A stretch of DNA of 26,914 nucleotides from CAYUNA01 sp047629355 (GCA_047629355.1 JBLHWU010000071.1:1-26914), one strand, 5' to 3'. Numbered from the stretch's first letter, positions 14,546 to 22,673 are shown. Notes: generated from the letters alone by a model not told the origin. A program made the numbers and translations.

Positions 14546-15820
14546 ATGAAAAATACTTTCCAAAATATTCTTTTCTGGTCTATTATTTCTGCCGCATTTA
14601 TTGGCCCTGGTACGGTGACGACTGCCTCGAAAGCAGGCGCAAGTTTTGGTTTAGCATTGCTGTGGGCCTTACTATTTTCAACCTTAGCAACAGTTATTTT
14701 ACAAGAAGCAGCAGCGAGAATTACGATTGCTTCTGGTAAAAACCTCGGTGAAATTATCGCTATCAAATACCAACAAAAATCAGGAGATGGATTAAAATGG
14801 GGCATCTTTCTCGCAGTCGCATTCGGCTGTGCGGCGTATCAGGCGGGAAATATGTTAGGAGCGATTTCAGGCATCGAATTAATTTCAGACTGGTCGCCAA
14901 AACTAATGACTCTTATAATAGGTATCATTTGTGCCGCCATTTTATGGGTTGGCAATTTGAAAATTATCGCTAAAATACTGGGATTTATCGTTGCCTTTAT
15001 GGGCATTGCATTTATTTATGTTGCCTTTCAAACGGATATTTCAGCTGGCGATTTTTTAAAAAATTTGGCAATACCGAGTATGCCCGAAGGCTCGTCGTTA
15101 TTGGTGATTGGTTTGATTGGGACGACGATTGTACCGTATAATTTGTTCTTGGCTTCAGGCATTAGTCCTGGGCAGGAAATTAAAGAAATGCGCCAAGGTA
15201 TCGGATTGGCAGTATTAATTGGTGGACTCATTTCAATGGCAATTATGGTGGCAGGAACGCAAGTTTCAGGCGAATTTAGCTTTGCTGCCCTCGCTGAAAC
15301 ATTAGATAAAAATTTGGGCAAAGGCGGCGCAATTTTCCTAGGCTTCGGATTATTTGCGGCAGGACTAAGTTCTTCCATCACTTCTCCTCTCGCAGCCGCA
15401 GTCACCGCAAAAAGTTTATTTGGAAACCAGCAAAATTGGTCAACCAACGGTCTTAATTTTCGTTTAGTTTGGGGGATTATTTTGTTAATCGGACTCGCAT
15501 TTGGTATTTCTGGAATCAAGCCCGTCCCTGCGATTATTTTGGCGCAAGCCATCAACGGCGCGTTGTTGCCAATTGTCGCTATCTTTTTAATTTTAGTCGT
15601 CAATGATGAACAGGTTTTACCGAAAAAATACCTTAATTCGCATTTCCTAAACATCTTAATGCTGCTAATTGTCGGCATTACTGGATTTTTGGGAATGACT
15701 AATTTTTTAAAAGCTTTGAGCAATCTTTTTAATCCTTTACAAACCATACAATTTGAATTGGCACTCGGTGCCGCTATTTTATTAATAGCAGGATTGAGTT
15801 GGAAAATATATCGCAAGTAA
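14546..15820 (+). CDS. Divergent NRAMP-like membrane transporter
   Basis: This 424-residue inner-membrane protein with about 11 hydrophobic helices matches the NRAMP/SLC11 fold in order and spacing. TM1 is at about 11-30 and the TM6 motif at about 190-205. The canonical metal-binding TM1 signature DPGN reads GPGT here (20-23), so Asp and Asn are both replaced. TM6 reads IVPYN (195-199) instead of the usual MPH, so the methionine ligand is missing. GPGTVTTASKAGASFG, followed by LLWALLFSTLATVILQE, looks coherent, not decayed, so this is a distinct clade rather than a broken gene. The substrate is unknown and should not be assumed to be Mn or Fe. A cytochrome c lipoprotein gene follows on the same strand after 119 bp. 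Confidence 0.88.
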   Translation: MKNTFQNILFWSIISAAFIGPGTVTTASKAGASFGLALLWALLFSTLATVILQEAAARITIASGKNLGEIIAIKYQQKSGDGLKWGIFLAVAFGCAAYQAGNMLGAISGIELISDWSPKLMTLIIGIICAAILWVGNLKIIAKILGFIVAFMGIAFIYVAFQTDISAGDFLKNLAIPSMPEGSSLLVIGLIGTTIVPYNLFLASGISPGQEIKEMRQGIGLAVLIGGLISMAIMVAGTQVSGEFSFAALAETLDKNLGKGGAIFLGFGLFAAGLSSSITSPLAAAVTAKSLFGNQQNWSTNGLNFRLVWGIILLIGLAFGISGIKPVPAIILAQAINGALLPIVAIFLILVVNDEQVLPKKYLNSHFLNILMLLIVGITGFLGMTNFLKALSNLFNPLQTIQFELALGAAILLIAGLSWKIYRK

Positions 15821-15927
15821 CTCAGATTTTCAATCCGAACGTTACTTCACAATTTGAAAATTTTAGCAACATTCCATTTTAAACTGACAATCCAAAATAC
15901 TGCTCGGGGCGAAAACCTGAGTTACTT
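15815..15927. repeat. 113-bp inverted-repeat element at the end of the NRAMP-like gene
   Basis: AAGTAACTCAG (15815-15825) pairs perfectly with CTGAGTTACTT (15917-15927). The left arm includes the NRAMP-like stop codon TAA. The interior is non-coding. It may be a MITE that supplied the gene's last codons, or a terminator. The arms resemble the ends of the nested element at 13945-14118 (CTACTCAGG type). Confidence 0.5.
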
Positions 15928-15939
15928 AAATATTTAATT

Positions 15940-16287
15940 ATGAAAATCACCATTTTATCTACAATTTTTGCCCTTGCCATCTTCGCCTGCGGTAGCTCAG
16001 AAACGAATAACAACGAATCCGGTAAAAAACCAGCCACCGCCAAAAAGATAGCAAAAAAAGTGGACGGCAAAAAAGTCTATAAAACCTACTGCGTTACCTG
16101 CCACGGCTTGTATGGTGACATGGGCGCAAGCGGTGCAAAAAACCTAATAGAATCTGTACTTTCTTTGGATGAAAGAATCGAAATCATCACCAATGGAAAG
16201 GGGCTAATGACACCATTCAAAGATTTATTGAATGCGGAAAAAATCAAAGCAGTCGCGGAATATACAATGACATTGAAAGACAAATAG
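15940..16287 (+). CDS. Cytochrome c class I lipoprotein
   Basis: The 115-residue product has a lipoprotein signal (lipobox AIFAC, Cys17), a Lys/Ala-rich linker (28-45), and one heme-binding motif CVTCH (Cys51, Cys54, His55). A probable distal Met90 lies in GLMTPF. It would be a membrane-tethered periplasmic monoheme cytochrome accepting or passing electrons to an oxidase or dehydrogenase. The closing helix AVAEYTMTL is the usual C-terminal helix of small c-type cytochromes. It follows the NRAMP-like gene, but the palindromic element between them makes co-transcription uncertain. The stop codon TAG is the first three bases of a dispersed repeat (16285-16324). Confidence 0.9.
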   Translation: MKITILSTIFALAIFACGSSETNNNESGKKPATAKKIAKKVDGKKVYKTYCVTCHGLYGDMGASGAKNLIESVLSLDERIEIITNGKGLMTPFKDLLNAEKIKAVAEYTMTLKDK

Positions 16288-16324
16288 CCCTGTCTAAAAG
16301 TGTCGATTATTCAAGGTCACCTAC
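16285..16324. repeat. 40-bp dispersed repeat, copy 1 (inverted copy at 26790-26829)
   Basis: This segment matches the reverse complement of 26790-26829 at 34 of 40 positions, including the 15-bp core AAAAGTGTCGATTAT. It looks like a solo transposon end and overlaps the cytochrome stop codon. Confidence 0.7.
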
Positions 16325-16342
16325 ATTACCAGCGCTGCCACA

Positions 16343-16806
16343 GGCACATAGTGAGCATTGAAATATTTTATAAAAAAAAGAATTGGTGACCAGCAAGAAA
16401 GATGGGTTGAAAGAATCATACCAGCATCGTGCCTTCGCCGGCTCGCTGCCGAAAAGAGTTCGATAATCAATAGACTTGTTACCCTTTAATTAAATAAGTA
16501 CCTGGATATAAATAATCGAACAATCAAAAGAGTCAGATTCTTTAGTTAGTTTTCTCTAAAAAATTCTTAAATAATCCCTTTATTGAAGTATTTCCTAGAG
16601 GAAAATGACGGAAAAAGATACTTTTTAGATGTTCGATTATTTGTGTCCAGGTACTTACTCGTCTGAAAATATCTTTTTCCGCTATTTTTCTTTAAAAAAT
16701 AGCAAAAAATCTAAATTTCATACAAGCATTTTTAAAGGGTAAGAAGTATAATTTAAATTACTGATTGGAGACAAATTACTGATAAATACAATACTCGCTA
16801 TGTGCC
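16343..16806. mobile_element. Mosaic inverted-repeat region between cytochrome c and anmK
   Basis: GGCACATAGTGAGCATTG (16343-16360) is inverted at 16789-16806 with 16 of 18 matches. Within it, TTACCCTTTAA (16479-16489) faces its inverse ending at 16742, and a further pair lies at 16496-16656. This Russian-doll order suggests successive insertions into one spacer. No coding capacity was seen in the 550 bp between 16288 and 16839. Confidence 0.6.
16496..16656. mobile_element. 161-bp MITE-like element nested in the mosaic
   Basis: The 27-bp ends at 16496-16522 (starting AAGTACCTGG) and 16630-16656 are inverted repeats differing only in a short central block. The ends share AAGTRCC and AATAATCGA with the repeat at 26790-26829, so they probably belong to one wider family. 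Confidence 0.7.
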
Positions 16807-16839
16807 GTAGGCAATGCGTAGTATTTTAGCCATTTAACA

Positions 16840-17937
16840 ATGAAGCAATACAGAATTTTAGGCTTAATGTCTGGCAGTTCTCTCGATGGATTAGATCTCG
16901 CAATGTGCCATTTTTCAATGGACAACGGGGAAGTGAAAAACTGGGAATTACAGCAAGCCGCTACCCTTCCTTTTTCTGAAATTTGGGTTAGTCGCCTTGC
17001 CAAATTACCACGACAGTCTGCGATGGTTTATGCACAAACGCATACTTATTTTGGCTATTATCTGGGTGAATTAGTCAATGAATTTATTGCGGAAATCGGT
17101 ATTCGTCCCGATTATATTGCTTCGCATGGGCATACTATTTTTCACAATCCTGATAAAAAATTCACTAGTCAAATCGGTGACGGAGCTGCGATTGCTGCAA
17201 CCACGAATATTCCGACAATTTCTAACTTTCGTGCGCAAGATATCGCACTGAATGGAGAAGGCGCACCAGTTGCCCCGATTGTTGACAAACTGCTTTTTTC
17301 GGAGTATGATTTCTTTTTAAATTTGGGTGGCATTACCAATTTGTCGTGTAATGCCCGTGGTAAATACATCGCTTTTGACATTGGTGGTTGCAACCAAATT
17401 TTGAATGCGCTAGTGAATGAGATTGATTTGGAATATGATGATGACGGACAAATTGCCGCGACGGGTGAACTCAATGAAGGTCTATTTAATCAACTCAACA
17501 AGCTCCCTTATTTTCACCAACCTTATCCCAAATCTTTATCCAATCAATGGGTCGTTGACAACTTGATTCAAACCTATTTTGAAACAGAAGAAAGTCTTGC
17601 TAATTTATTGCATACTTCTGTTATTCAAACGGCATTTCAAACCGCAAAATCTATTCAGCAAGTTTTAGAAAAAGAAAATTTAGCTCCTAAAAAACGGAAA
17701 ATATTGGTAACAGGCGGTGGCGCGATGAATGGCTTTTTAATTAAAATGCTGAAAGAAAAATGTGGGAAAGTGACCGACTTAGAATGGATAATTCCTACAC
17801 CAGAAATTATTCAATTTAAAGAAGCAATTTTGATGGCATTGATGGGTACATTACGGGTAGAGGAAATCCCAAATGTGATGAAAACAGTGACGGGTGCTAG
17901 CCGAGATTCCATTGGAGGAATGATCAGTTTACCTTAA
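16840..17937 (+). CDS. anmK: Anhydro-N-acetylmuramic acid kinase
   Basis: This 365-residue cytoplasmic kinase cleaves and phosphorylates 1,6-anhydro-MurNAc to MurNAc 6-phosphate in peptidoglycan recycling. The N-terminal ATP-binding motif GLMSGSSLDGLDL (8-20) is the Bacteroidota variant of GxMSGTSxDGxD. YIASHGHTIFHNP, GEGAPVAPIVDKLLF, NLGGITNLS, FDIGGCNQILNALV and ILVTGGGAMNGFLI follow in family order, ending with IPNVMKTVTGASRDSIGG. Length and all nucleotide-binding motifs are intact. It is the only clear cell-wall recycling gene in the window. Upstream is repeat DNA, and downstream is a palindromic element separating it from convergent frr. Confidence 0.97.
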   Translation: MKQYRILGLMSGSSLDGLDLAMCHFSMDNGEVKNWELQQAATLPFSEIWVSRLAKLPRQSAMVYAQTHTYFGYYLGELVNEFIAEIGIRPDYIASHGHTIFHNPDKKFTSQIGDGAAIAATTNIPTISNFRAQDIALNGEGAPVAPIVDKLLFSEYDFFLNLGGITNLSCNARGKYIAFDIGGCNQILNALVNEIDLEYDDDGQIAATGELNEGLFNQLNKLPYFHQPYPKSLSNQWVVDNLIQTYFETEESLANLLHTSVIQTAFQTAKSIQQVLEKENLAPKKRKILVTGGGAMNGFLIKMLKEKCGKVTDLEWIIPTPEIIQFKEAILMALMGTLRVEEIPNVMKTVTGASRDSIGGMISLP

Positions 17938-17958
17938 AATATTTAATCAATAAAGGTC

Positions 17959-18065
17959 ATAAGTCAGACCACCTTGCTGTCAAAGGTCAGAAAAGTCCAA
18001 GTTTTTAAAATTAGCTATGAACAAATCTGTATTCTGGCTTCTGACAGTAAAACGGTCTGACTTAT
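17959..18065. repeat. 107-bp palindromic repeat, copy 1 (anmK/frr spacer)
   Basis: ATAAGTCAGACC (17959-17970) pairs perfectly with GGTCTGACTTAT (18054-18065), and CTGTCA/TGACAG pair inside. The first 22 bases from 17961 are identical to 20126-20147. It lies between convergent genes and could end transcription of both. Confidence 0.75.
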
Positions 18066-18072
18066 TTAATTT

Positions 18073-18636
18073 TTATACTTTCATAATATCTTTCTCCTTC
18101 GCCACCAACATCTCCTCCACTCTTTTACTATAACCGTTCGTCATCTCCTGAATTTCTATCTCTCGTTTCTTACCTGCATCTTCTGGATAACCGTCTTTTA
18201 CTGCTTTTTTGATGCCATCCATCCCCTTATGACGGGTACTTCGGAGACCAATTTTAGCATCTTCCCCTAATTTCTTAGCACTTTTTGCCAAGTCTCTTCG
18301 ACGTTCCTCTGTCAATGGCGGGATGTTAATACGTACCATTTCCCCATCGTTCATTGGTGTCAAGCCCAAATTTGCTTCAAAAATCGCTCGCTCAATTGGT
18401 GCAAGCATCGATTTTTCCCAAGGTTGAATAATTAATGTTTTGGCATCCGCAGTAGAGACATTTGCAACCTGACCAAGTCCCGTTGGTGTCCCGTAATATT
18501 CTACTTTAATTCCGTCCAGCATCGCCGTTGAAGCTTTACCAGCACGGATTTTCGATAATTCATTTTTGAGGTGGTCAATGGATTGTCCCATTCCTTCCTT
18601 AGAAATCTCAAGTATTAAATCAATTTCTTCTTGCAT
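18073..18636 (-). CDS. frr: Ribosome recycling factor
   Basis: This 187-residue cytosolic protein splits post-termination ribosomes together with EF-G. Signature segments in order are NELSKIRAGKASTAMLDGI, VEYYGTPTGLGQVANVS, IIQPWEKSMLAPIERAI, FEANLGLTPMNDGEMVRINI, PPLTEERRRDLAKSAKK and IGLRSTRHKGMDGIKKA. The domain order (helical hairpin arms flanking the small beta domain) and length match the family exactly. It is usually next to pyrH, but here it stands alone, ending 8 bp from a palindromic repeat and starting about 115 bp from another. Confidence 0.98.
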   Translation of the reverse strand: MQEEIDLILEISKEGMGQSIDHLKNELSKIRAGKASTAMLDGIKVEYYGTPTGLGQVANVSTADAKTLIIQPWEKSMLAPIERAIFEANLGLTPMNDGEMVRINIPPLTEERRRDLAKSAKKLGEDAKIGLRSTRHKGMDGIKKAVKDGYPEDAGKKREIEIQEMTNGYSKRVEEMLVAKEKDIMKV

Positions 18637-18751
18637 AGTAATAAAAATATAGTTGAAAAATTGAAGCGCCTTTTCGATGTATTTTTAAGTTCAAAACGCT
18701 CTCTCTTAAAGAAGAGTGAATTTTCGTTAAAATTCACAAAAAAATTAACTT

Positions 18752-18860
18752 CAGGTATTTGATACCCGCAGGGCTATCGGATACCTTGTTCCGAATAAAA
18801 CAAACGGAATATTTAGAAACTAAGGTATCCGATAGCGCGCTATCACGTATCGGATACCTG
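18752..18860. repeat. 109-bp palindromic repeat upstream of frr
   Basis: GCTATCGGATACCTT (18773-18787) and AAGGTATCCGATAGC (18822-18836) are perfect 15-bp inverted arms, with an inner TTCCG/CGGAA pair (18789-18793, 18805-18809). CAGGTAT and ATACCTG at the outer edges extend the symmetry. It fills most of the spacer between frr and the PIN-like gene. Confidence 0.75.
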
Positions 18861-18876
18861 CGAGATAATTTATTTT

Positions 18877-19647
18877 TTAAAAATGATAAATCACATTTCC
18901 CTCTTCCTCAATTTCAATACTATTTGTCGATTCCAATTGCTCGATTACTTGTTCGATATTTCCATGAATCGACAATTCTTGATTGTTCAGCAAAATGTAA
19001 TGTTTCAGCGTATCCACTTCCGCAGGTCGGTTACCTGAGCGGATGAGTCTATCCATCGTTTCTTGCGCAGTTTTTTCGATAACCATGCGGTCATATTCGA
19101 TTTCAATGGCAGATGGAGCAGTCACTTTTTCTGTAACAACAGCGGTTTCATAACTGCCATTTGTCGCCAAACCATTCACCAACCCATTGGTAATCGGTAC
19201 ATCCTGGCGGATATTGATACCTTCAGGCTTTCGCTCGGTAAATAAAGGCGTTTTATCCCTTCGCGTTTTTCTTTCCTCTGCCGTTTTCTTACGCTTTACA
19301 CGAATACAGTTACGATTTTGAGCGTTGATAAAACCAACCAACGGATCAAAATCTTTATCATTGGACAATACCGCAAATTCCACATCAGAATGTAATTTTT
19401 GGTGAAGCTTGCCCATCAAAAATGCCATGTGATAATTCATACGGTTGTTGTTTGGATTCTCAACCGTAATCCATTTTACGTCCTTGCCCAACTTTTGAAT
19501 TTGATAAACCAAAAATGCAGGTATCTTCTCAACGTCCGCGTTGATAAAAATGAAGATTTTCGTAGCAACCTTCTCTAATTTCTTGAATTTTATTTTTCTC
19601 AGATTTTCAAAATCTATGAAAATAAAGCGACGATTTTGTGTGTTCAT
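18877..19647 (-). CDS. PIN/NYN-like nuclease-fold protein
   Basis: This 256-residue cytoplasmic protein has an N-terminal PIN-like domain (1-120). FIFIDFENL (Asp12, Glu14) is the first acidic motif and FAVLSNDKDFDPLVGFI (91-107; Asp97, Asp99, Asp101) the last. The mid-domain motif, in related proteins usually an Asp-Phe-His, reads NYHMAFLMGKL with Asn71 in place of Asp. A basic patch (VKRKKTAEERKTRRDK) at about 117-132 suits nucleic-acid binding. A low-complexity linker follows, then a C-terminal winged-helix-like segment (about 185-256, QETMDRLIRSGNRPAE, TNSIEIEEEGNVIYHF). The likely function is RNA binding or cleavage in an unknown pathway. Loss of one acidic residue may weaken catalysis. 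Confidence 0.82.
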   Translation of the reverse strand: MNTQNRRFIFIDFENLRKIKFKKLEKVATKIFIFINADVEKIPAFLVYQIQKLGKDVKWITVENPNNNRMNYHMAFLMGKLHQKLHSDVEFAVLSNDKDFDPLVGFINAQNRNCIRVKRKKTAEERKTRRDKTPLFTERKPEGINIRQDVPITNGLVNGLATNGSYETAVVTEKVTAPSAIEIEYDRMVIEKTAQETMDRLIRSGNRPAEVDTLKHYILLNNQELSIHGNIEQVIEQLESTNSIEIEEEGNVIYHF

Positions 19648-19684
19648 AGAAGTATTCTCCCGTTTACTGATACATTAAATAATA

Positions 19685-19845
19685 AGGAACGCGAAATAAA
19701 TAACTTAGCAATCTTAAAAGAATATTTAGTCCATATTTTTCACTTTAAAAATGCTTATTTATATAACTATAAATTGCAGTTTCAAACCAAAATTATGACC
19801 ACACGCTCTCTCTCAAGATTGTCAATTGATTTATTTCGCGTTCCT
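19685..19845. mobile_element. 161-bp MITE-like element upstream of the PIN-like gene
   Basis: The ends AGGAACGCGAAATAAAT (19685-19701) and its exact inverse (19829-19845) form 17-bp arms. With interruptions the match extends about 29 bp inward, including a shared CAATCTT. The interior is non-coding. No target duplication is evident. Confidence 0.7.
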
Positions 19846-20125
19846 GTCACTTTTCAAAAAGAGCAATAAGATTCATTTTCCTTCTTTTGAAAAGTTTGTT
19901 TCGGATTATTTTCCCTTAAAAATGAAAGGTGAAAATGTGTATGAGAATTGGTTAATAGAAAAGACTGCCAAATTAAGAGTTTTTAACATGTTTTCAAAAT
20001 TTTTCATCGAATAAAATTAGAAAACTTCCAATGAGTAACAAAGTCCATATTTTTTTATGAATAAACTTGATAGAAATACTGATTTTTATCGGCAATTTAT
20101 ATCTTTACGAATGTTAATACTTTAA
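19846..20125 (+). other. Spacer with a possible gene remnant
   Basis: Past the MITE an open stretch to a TAA at 20012-20014 reads HFPSFEKFVSDYFPLKMK, then GENVYENWLIEKTAKLRVFN. It has protein-like composition, but its only start lies inside the MITE, so it may be a truncated C-terminus. No family was recognised. From 20015 to 20125 I see only AT-rich DNA. Confidence 0.25.
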
Positions 20126-20221
20126 AAGTCAGACCACCTTGCTGTCAGAGATCAAAAGTTAAACAATTTTTCGATTAAAACTTTGTATTTTCTGACCTCT
20201 GAAAATAAAATGGTGTGGCTC
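20126..20221. repeat. Palindromic repeat, copy 2 (relative of 17959-18065)
   Basis: The first 22 bases are identical to the start of copy 1. The right half keeps TTCTGACCTCTGA-like and GGTGTGGCT segments but has diverged, so its hairpin is weaker. It lies about 58 bp upstream of the PP2C phosphatase start. Confidence 0.7.
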
Positions 20222-20278
20222 CTAACCTCTATTTAGAACCGACTAAAATTTAAAACTGCTACACATTCCCTTAAATTA

Positions 20279-21532
20279 ATGTCAAATTTTCCAAATATCA
20301 AAGAAGGACTCGTGAGTATCGAAGCACTCGAAAAGGAGTTGAATTTAAAGCAATTACAAATTACCAGGTTGCTTAATATCACACAAGCTATCAATAATAA
20401 TGTGACGGCAGTGGACTTGTTTGCGATGTACGAATCTTTTTTGAGCTGGGAAATGGGTGTAAAAAAAATGGCGCTATTTTTTAGGAATGAAGACGCTTTT
20501 CGTTGCTGTGCGTCAATTGGCATTCCAAAGGTACTTTTAGTAAAAGATATTAGTGATAAGTTACCAACTTATACTCGATTGTTGAATTTAGAAGAGACGG
20601 AACATCCCTTGATTAAGGAATTTAATGTGGTCATTCCCGTGGCGCACAAAGAGATACCGCTGGCTTACGTTTTCATCGGTGGTTTTGGAGAAAAAGAGGA
20701 TATGTACAATAAGGTGCAACTCATCACAGCGATTACCAATATTGTTGGGGTTGCAATTGAAAACAAGCGGCTTTTTAACCGCCAAATCGAACAGAAACGC
20801 CTTAATCGAGAGATGGAATTGGCAACTGATATGCAGCGGATGCTGATACCGATGGAACTACCCAAAGGTAAGGGTTATGAGCTTGCCAGTATCTACAAAC
20901 CACACTTGAATGTTGGCGGTGACTACTATGATTTTATTGAATTTCCAGAGGAAGATACGGTGGCGTTTTGTATTGGTGACATTTCTGGAAAAGGGTTGGC
21001 AGCAGCCTTGCTAATGGCAAATTTCCAAGCCAATTTTCACAGTTTGATTAGTCGCCGTATCCCATTAGAAGAATTTATTCAATTGCTAAATTCTGCGGTG
21101 TTGAAAATCACCAAAGGAGACCGTTTTATTACGTTTTTTGTCGCGCAGTTTAATCGAACGACCCGCAAATTGACCTATATCAATGCAGGCCACAATCCTC
21201 CCGCGATTGTCAAGGATGACGAGATTTTTCTCATGACAAAAGGTTGTACTATCTTAGGCATTTTTGATGAATTGCCTTTTATTGAAGTTGGTGAACTGAC
21301 TATCGAAAACGATGCTTTAATGATGCTTTTCACTGATGGGTTAATTGATATAAAAAATAACAAAGGAGACTTTTTAGACCAAGAATATGGTCTAGAATTT
21401 ATGCTCAAAAATTCCAAATTGACGGCACAGGCATTTAATGATAAAATGATGAGCGAAATTGAGGACTTTAGTTCGGACAAAGAATTCCCTGATGATTTTA
21501 CAATCTTGACTTGTAAAATTTTTAAAAATTAA
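20279..21532 (+). CDS. SpoIIE-type PP2C phosphatase with N-terminal GAF-like domain
   Basis: The protein has 417 residues. Residues about 40-160 form a GAF-like sensor (DLFAMYESFLSWEMGVKKMA, VVIPVAHKEIPLAYVFIGG). A helical linker (about 165-190, IEQKRLNREMELATDMQRML) is typical of RsbU-like proteins. The PP2C domain follows with metal-binding motifs GGDYYDF, GDISGKGLAAALLMANFQAN, YINAGHNPP, LFTDGLID and the final DDFTILTCK. All acidic residues expected for Mn-dependent phosphatase activity are visible. It would dephosphorylate a Ser/Thr on a partner-switch protein such as an anti-anti-sigma, but no STAS or HPK-like kinase gene is adjacent, so the target is unknown. No membrane segment is present. 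Confidence 0.93.
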   Translation: MSNFPNIKEGLVSIEALEKELNLKQLQITRLLNITQAINNNVTAVDLFAMYESFLSWEMGVKKMALFFRNEDAFRCCASIGIPKVLLVKDISDKLPTYTRLLNLEETEHPLIKEFNVVIPVAHKEIPLAYVFIGGFGEKEDMYNKVQLITAITNIVGVAIENKRLFNRQIEQKRLNREMELATDMQRMLIPMELPKGKGYELASIYKPHLNVGGDYYDFIEFPEEDTVAFCIGDISGKGLAAALLMANFQANFHSLISRRIPLEEFIQLLNSAVLKITKGDRFITFFVAQFNRTTRKLTYINAGHNPPAIVKDDEIFLMTKGCTILGIFDELPFIEVGELTIENDALMMLFTDGLIDIKNNKGDFLDQEYGLEFMLKNSKLTAQAFNDKMMSEIEDFSSDKEFPDDFTILTCKIFKN

Positions 21533-21715
21533 CGCTATTAGCAGAGCGCAAACTGAAGATTTGCGGTACACTTAATCCCTAGCGTCCGTCGAACAAAAAC
21601 TGGAAATAGTAGAAGTTATGTCTCAAAAAAGGAATAATATTCTTAATATTGTCGGAACAGACACCAAAATTAACCAATTTCAAATCAACTTTTAATAGGA
21701 GAGTGGACTTAAAAT

Positions 21716-22576
21716 ATGAAAAAGAAAGACGTAGCAGGATTATTAGCCATTGTTTTAGGCGGATTTGGCATACACCAATTTTATCTCGGAAAAAAAGGTT
21801 GGGGTATCTTTCATTTGGTATTGATGTTCTCAATGGCACAGAGTCCAGTTGATTTCCTTCCATTATCATATATGATTGCGTGGATTTCAGCCATCATTCT
21901 ATTCTCGATGGGGAAAGAAGAATTTGACGACAAGTACAATAAAAAATACCGTGAATCTGACCAATTTGGTGGCAAGCGCACAGATTATAATAGAAACAGT
22001 CGGACACAGCAACGCGAACAACGTTGGGACGGACGTCAGAAAACACGCGAAAATCGTTGGGAAAAACGTACCGATAATCATCAATCTCAACGCGAAACAG
22101 CCAAGCCAAAATCCCGTCAAAAACCCAATCCATATAAGCAAAGTGGCATTCAGAAATACAAAGATTATGATTACGATGGTGCGATAGTAGATTTTAAAAA
22201 ATCACTTGAAGTTGACCCTGCTGATATTGCGACACATTTTAATTTAGCCTGTGCGTATTCTTTAAATGAAGCGGCGGAACGGTCATTTTTCCATTTAGAC
22301 AAAGCAGTTTCATTGGGTTTTAAGGAAACTTCTAAAATAAAAGAGCATGATGCGCTCGCTTATTTGCGTATTCAAAAAGAATTTGATAACTTTGAAAATA
22401 ATAACTATCGAACTCCGAAAAAGTCTATTTCTTTGAAAAAAGAAGAAGCAAAAGAGGATTTATTAAGTACTCAGCCAGACTTGCTTGACCAATTGAAAAA
22501 GCTCGGAGAATTGAAAGAAAAAGGGTTACTCACAGAAGAAGAATTCACCGCTCAGAAACAAAAATTGCTTCGGTAA
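21716..22576 (+). CDS. TM2-TPR-SHOCT multidomain membrane protein
   Basis: The 286-residue protein combines three modules. Residues 5-66 are a TM2 domain (LGGFGIHQFYLGKKGWGIF, two membrane helices around a turn). About 70-145 is a highly charged Arg/Gln/Asn-rich linker. About 146-225 holds TPR-like helices (YDGAIVDFKKSLEVDPADIA, ATHFNLACAYSLNEAAERSF, FFHLDKAVSLGF). A SHOCT motif closes the chain (about 258-285, LDQLKKLGELKEKGLLTEEE then EFTAQKQKLL). TM2 anchors it in the inner membrane, and the TPR part could dock a partner. It follows the PP2C gene by 183 bp on the same strand, so joint expression is possible but unproven. The function is unknown. Confidence 0.87.
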   Translation: MKKKDVAGLLAIVLGGFGIHQFYLGKKGWGIFHLVLMFSMAQSPVDFLPLSYMIAWISAIILFSMGKEEFDDKYNKKYRESDQFGGKRTDYNRNSRTQQREQRWDGRQKTRENRWEKRTDNHQSQRETAKPKSRQKPNPYKQSGIQKYKDYDYDGAIVDFKKSLEVDPADIATHFNLACAYSLNEAAERSFFHLDKAVSLGFKETSKIKEHDALAYLRIQKEFDNFENNNYRTPKKSISLKKEEAKEDLLSTQPDLLDQLKKLGELKEKGLLTEEEFTAQKQKLLR

Positions 22577-22673
22577 TTTTGCAGGGTTAAAAAGCATTAT
22601 ATACAACACAACCTACATTTCTACCTGCGTTGACGGCATTCTCAAAAACATACGGGAAAACTTACTTAATCTA

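Noticed and set aside
15028..15816. A 262-codon minus-strand reading opposite the NRAMP-like gene.
   Set aside because: It is antisense to a clear membrane transporter. Its Pro/Lys/Ile-rich text is what the complement of hydrophobic codons produces.
14546..15820. Calling the NRAMP-like gene mntH.
   Set aside because: The DPGN and MPH metal-site motifs are not present, so a manganese-specific symbol would be misleading.
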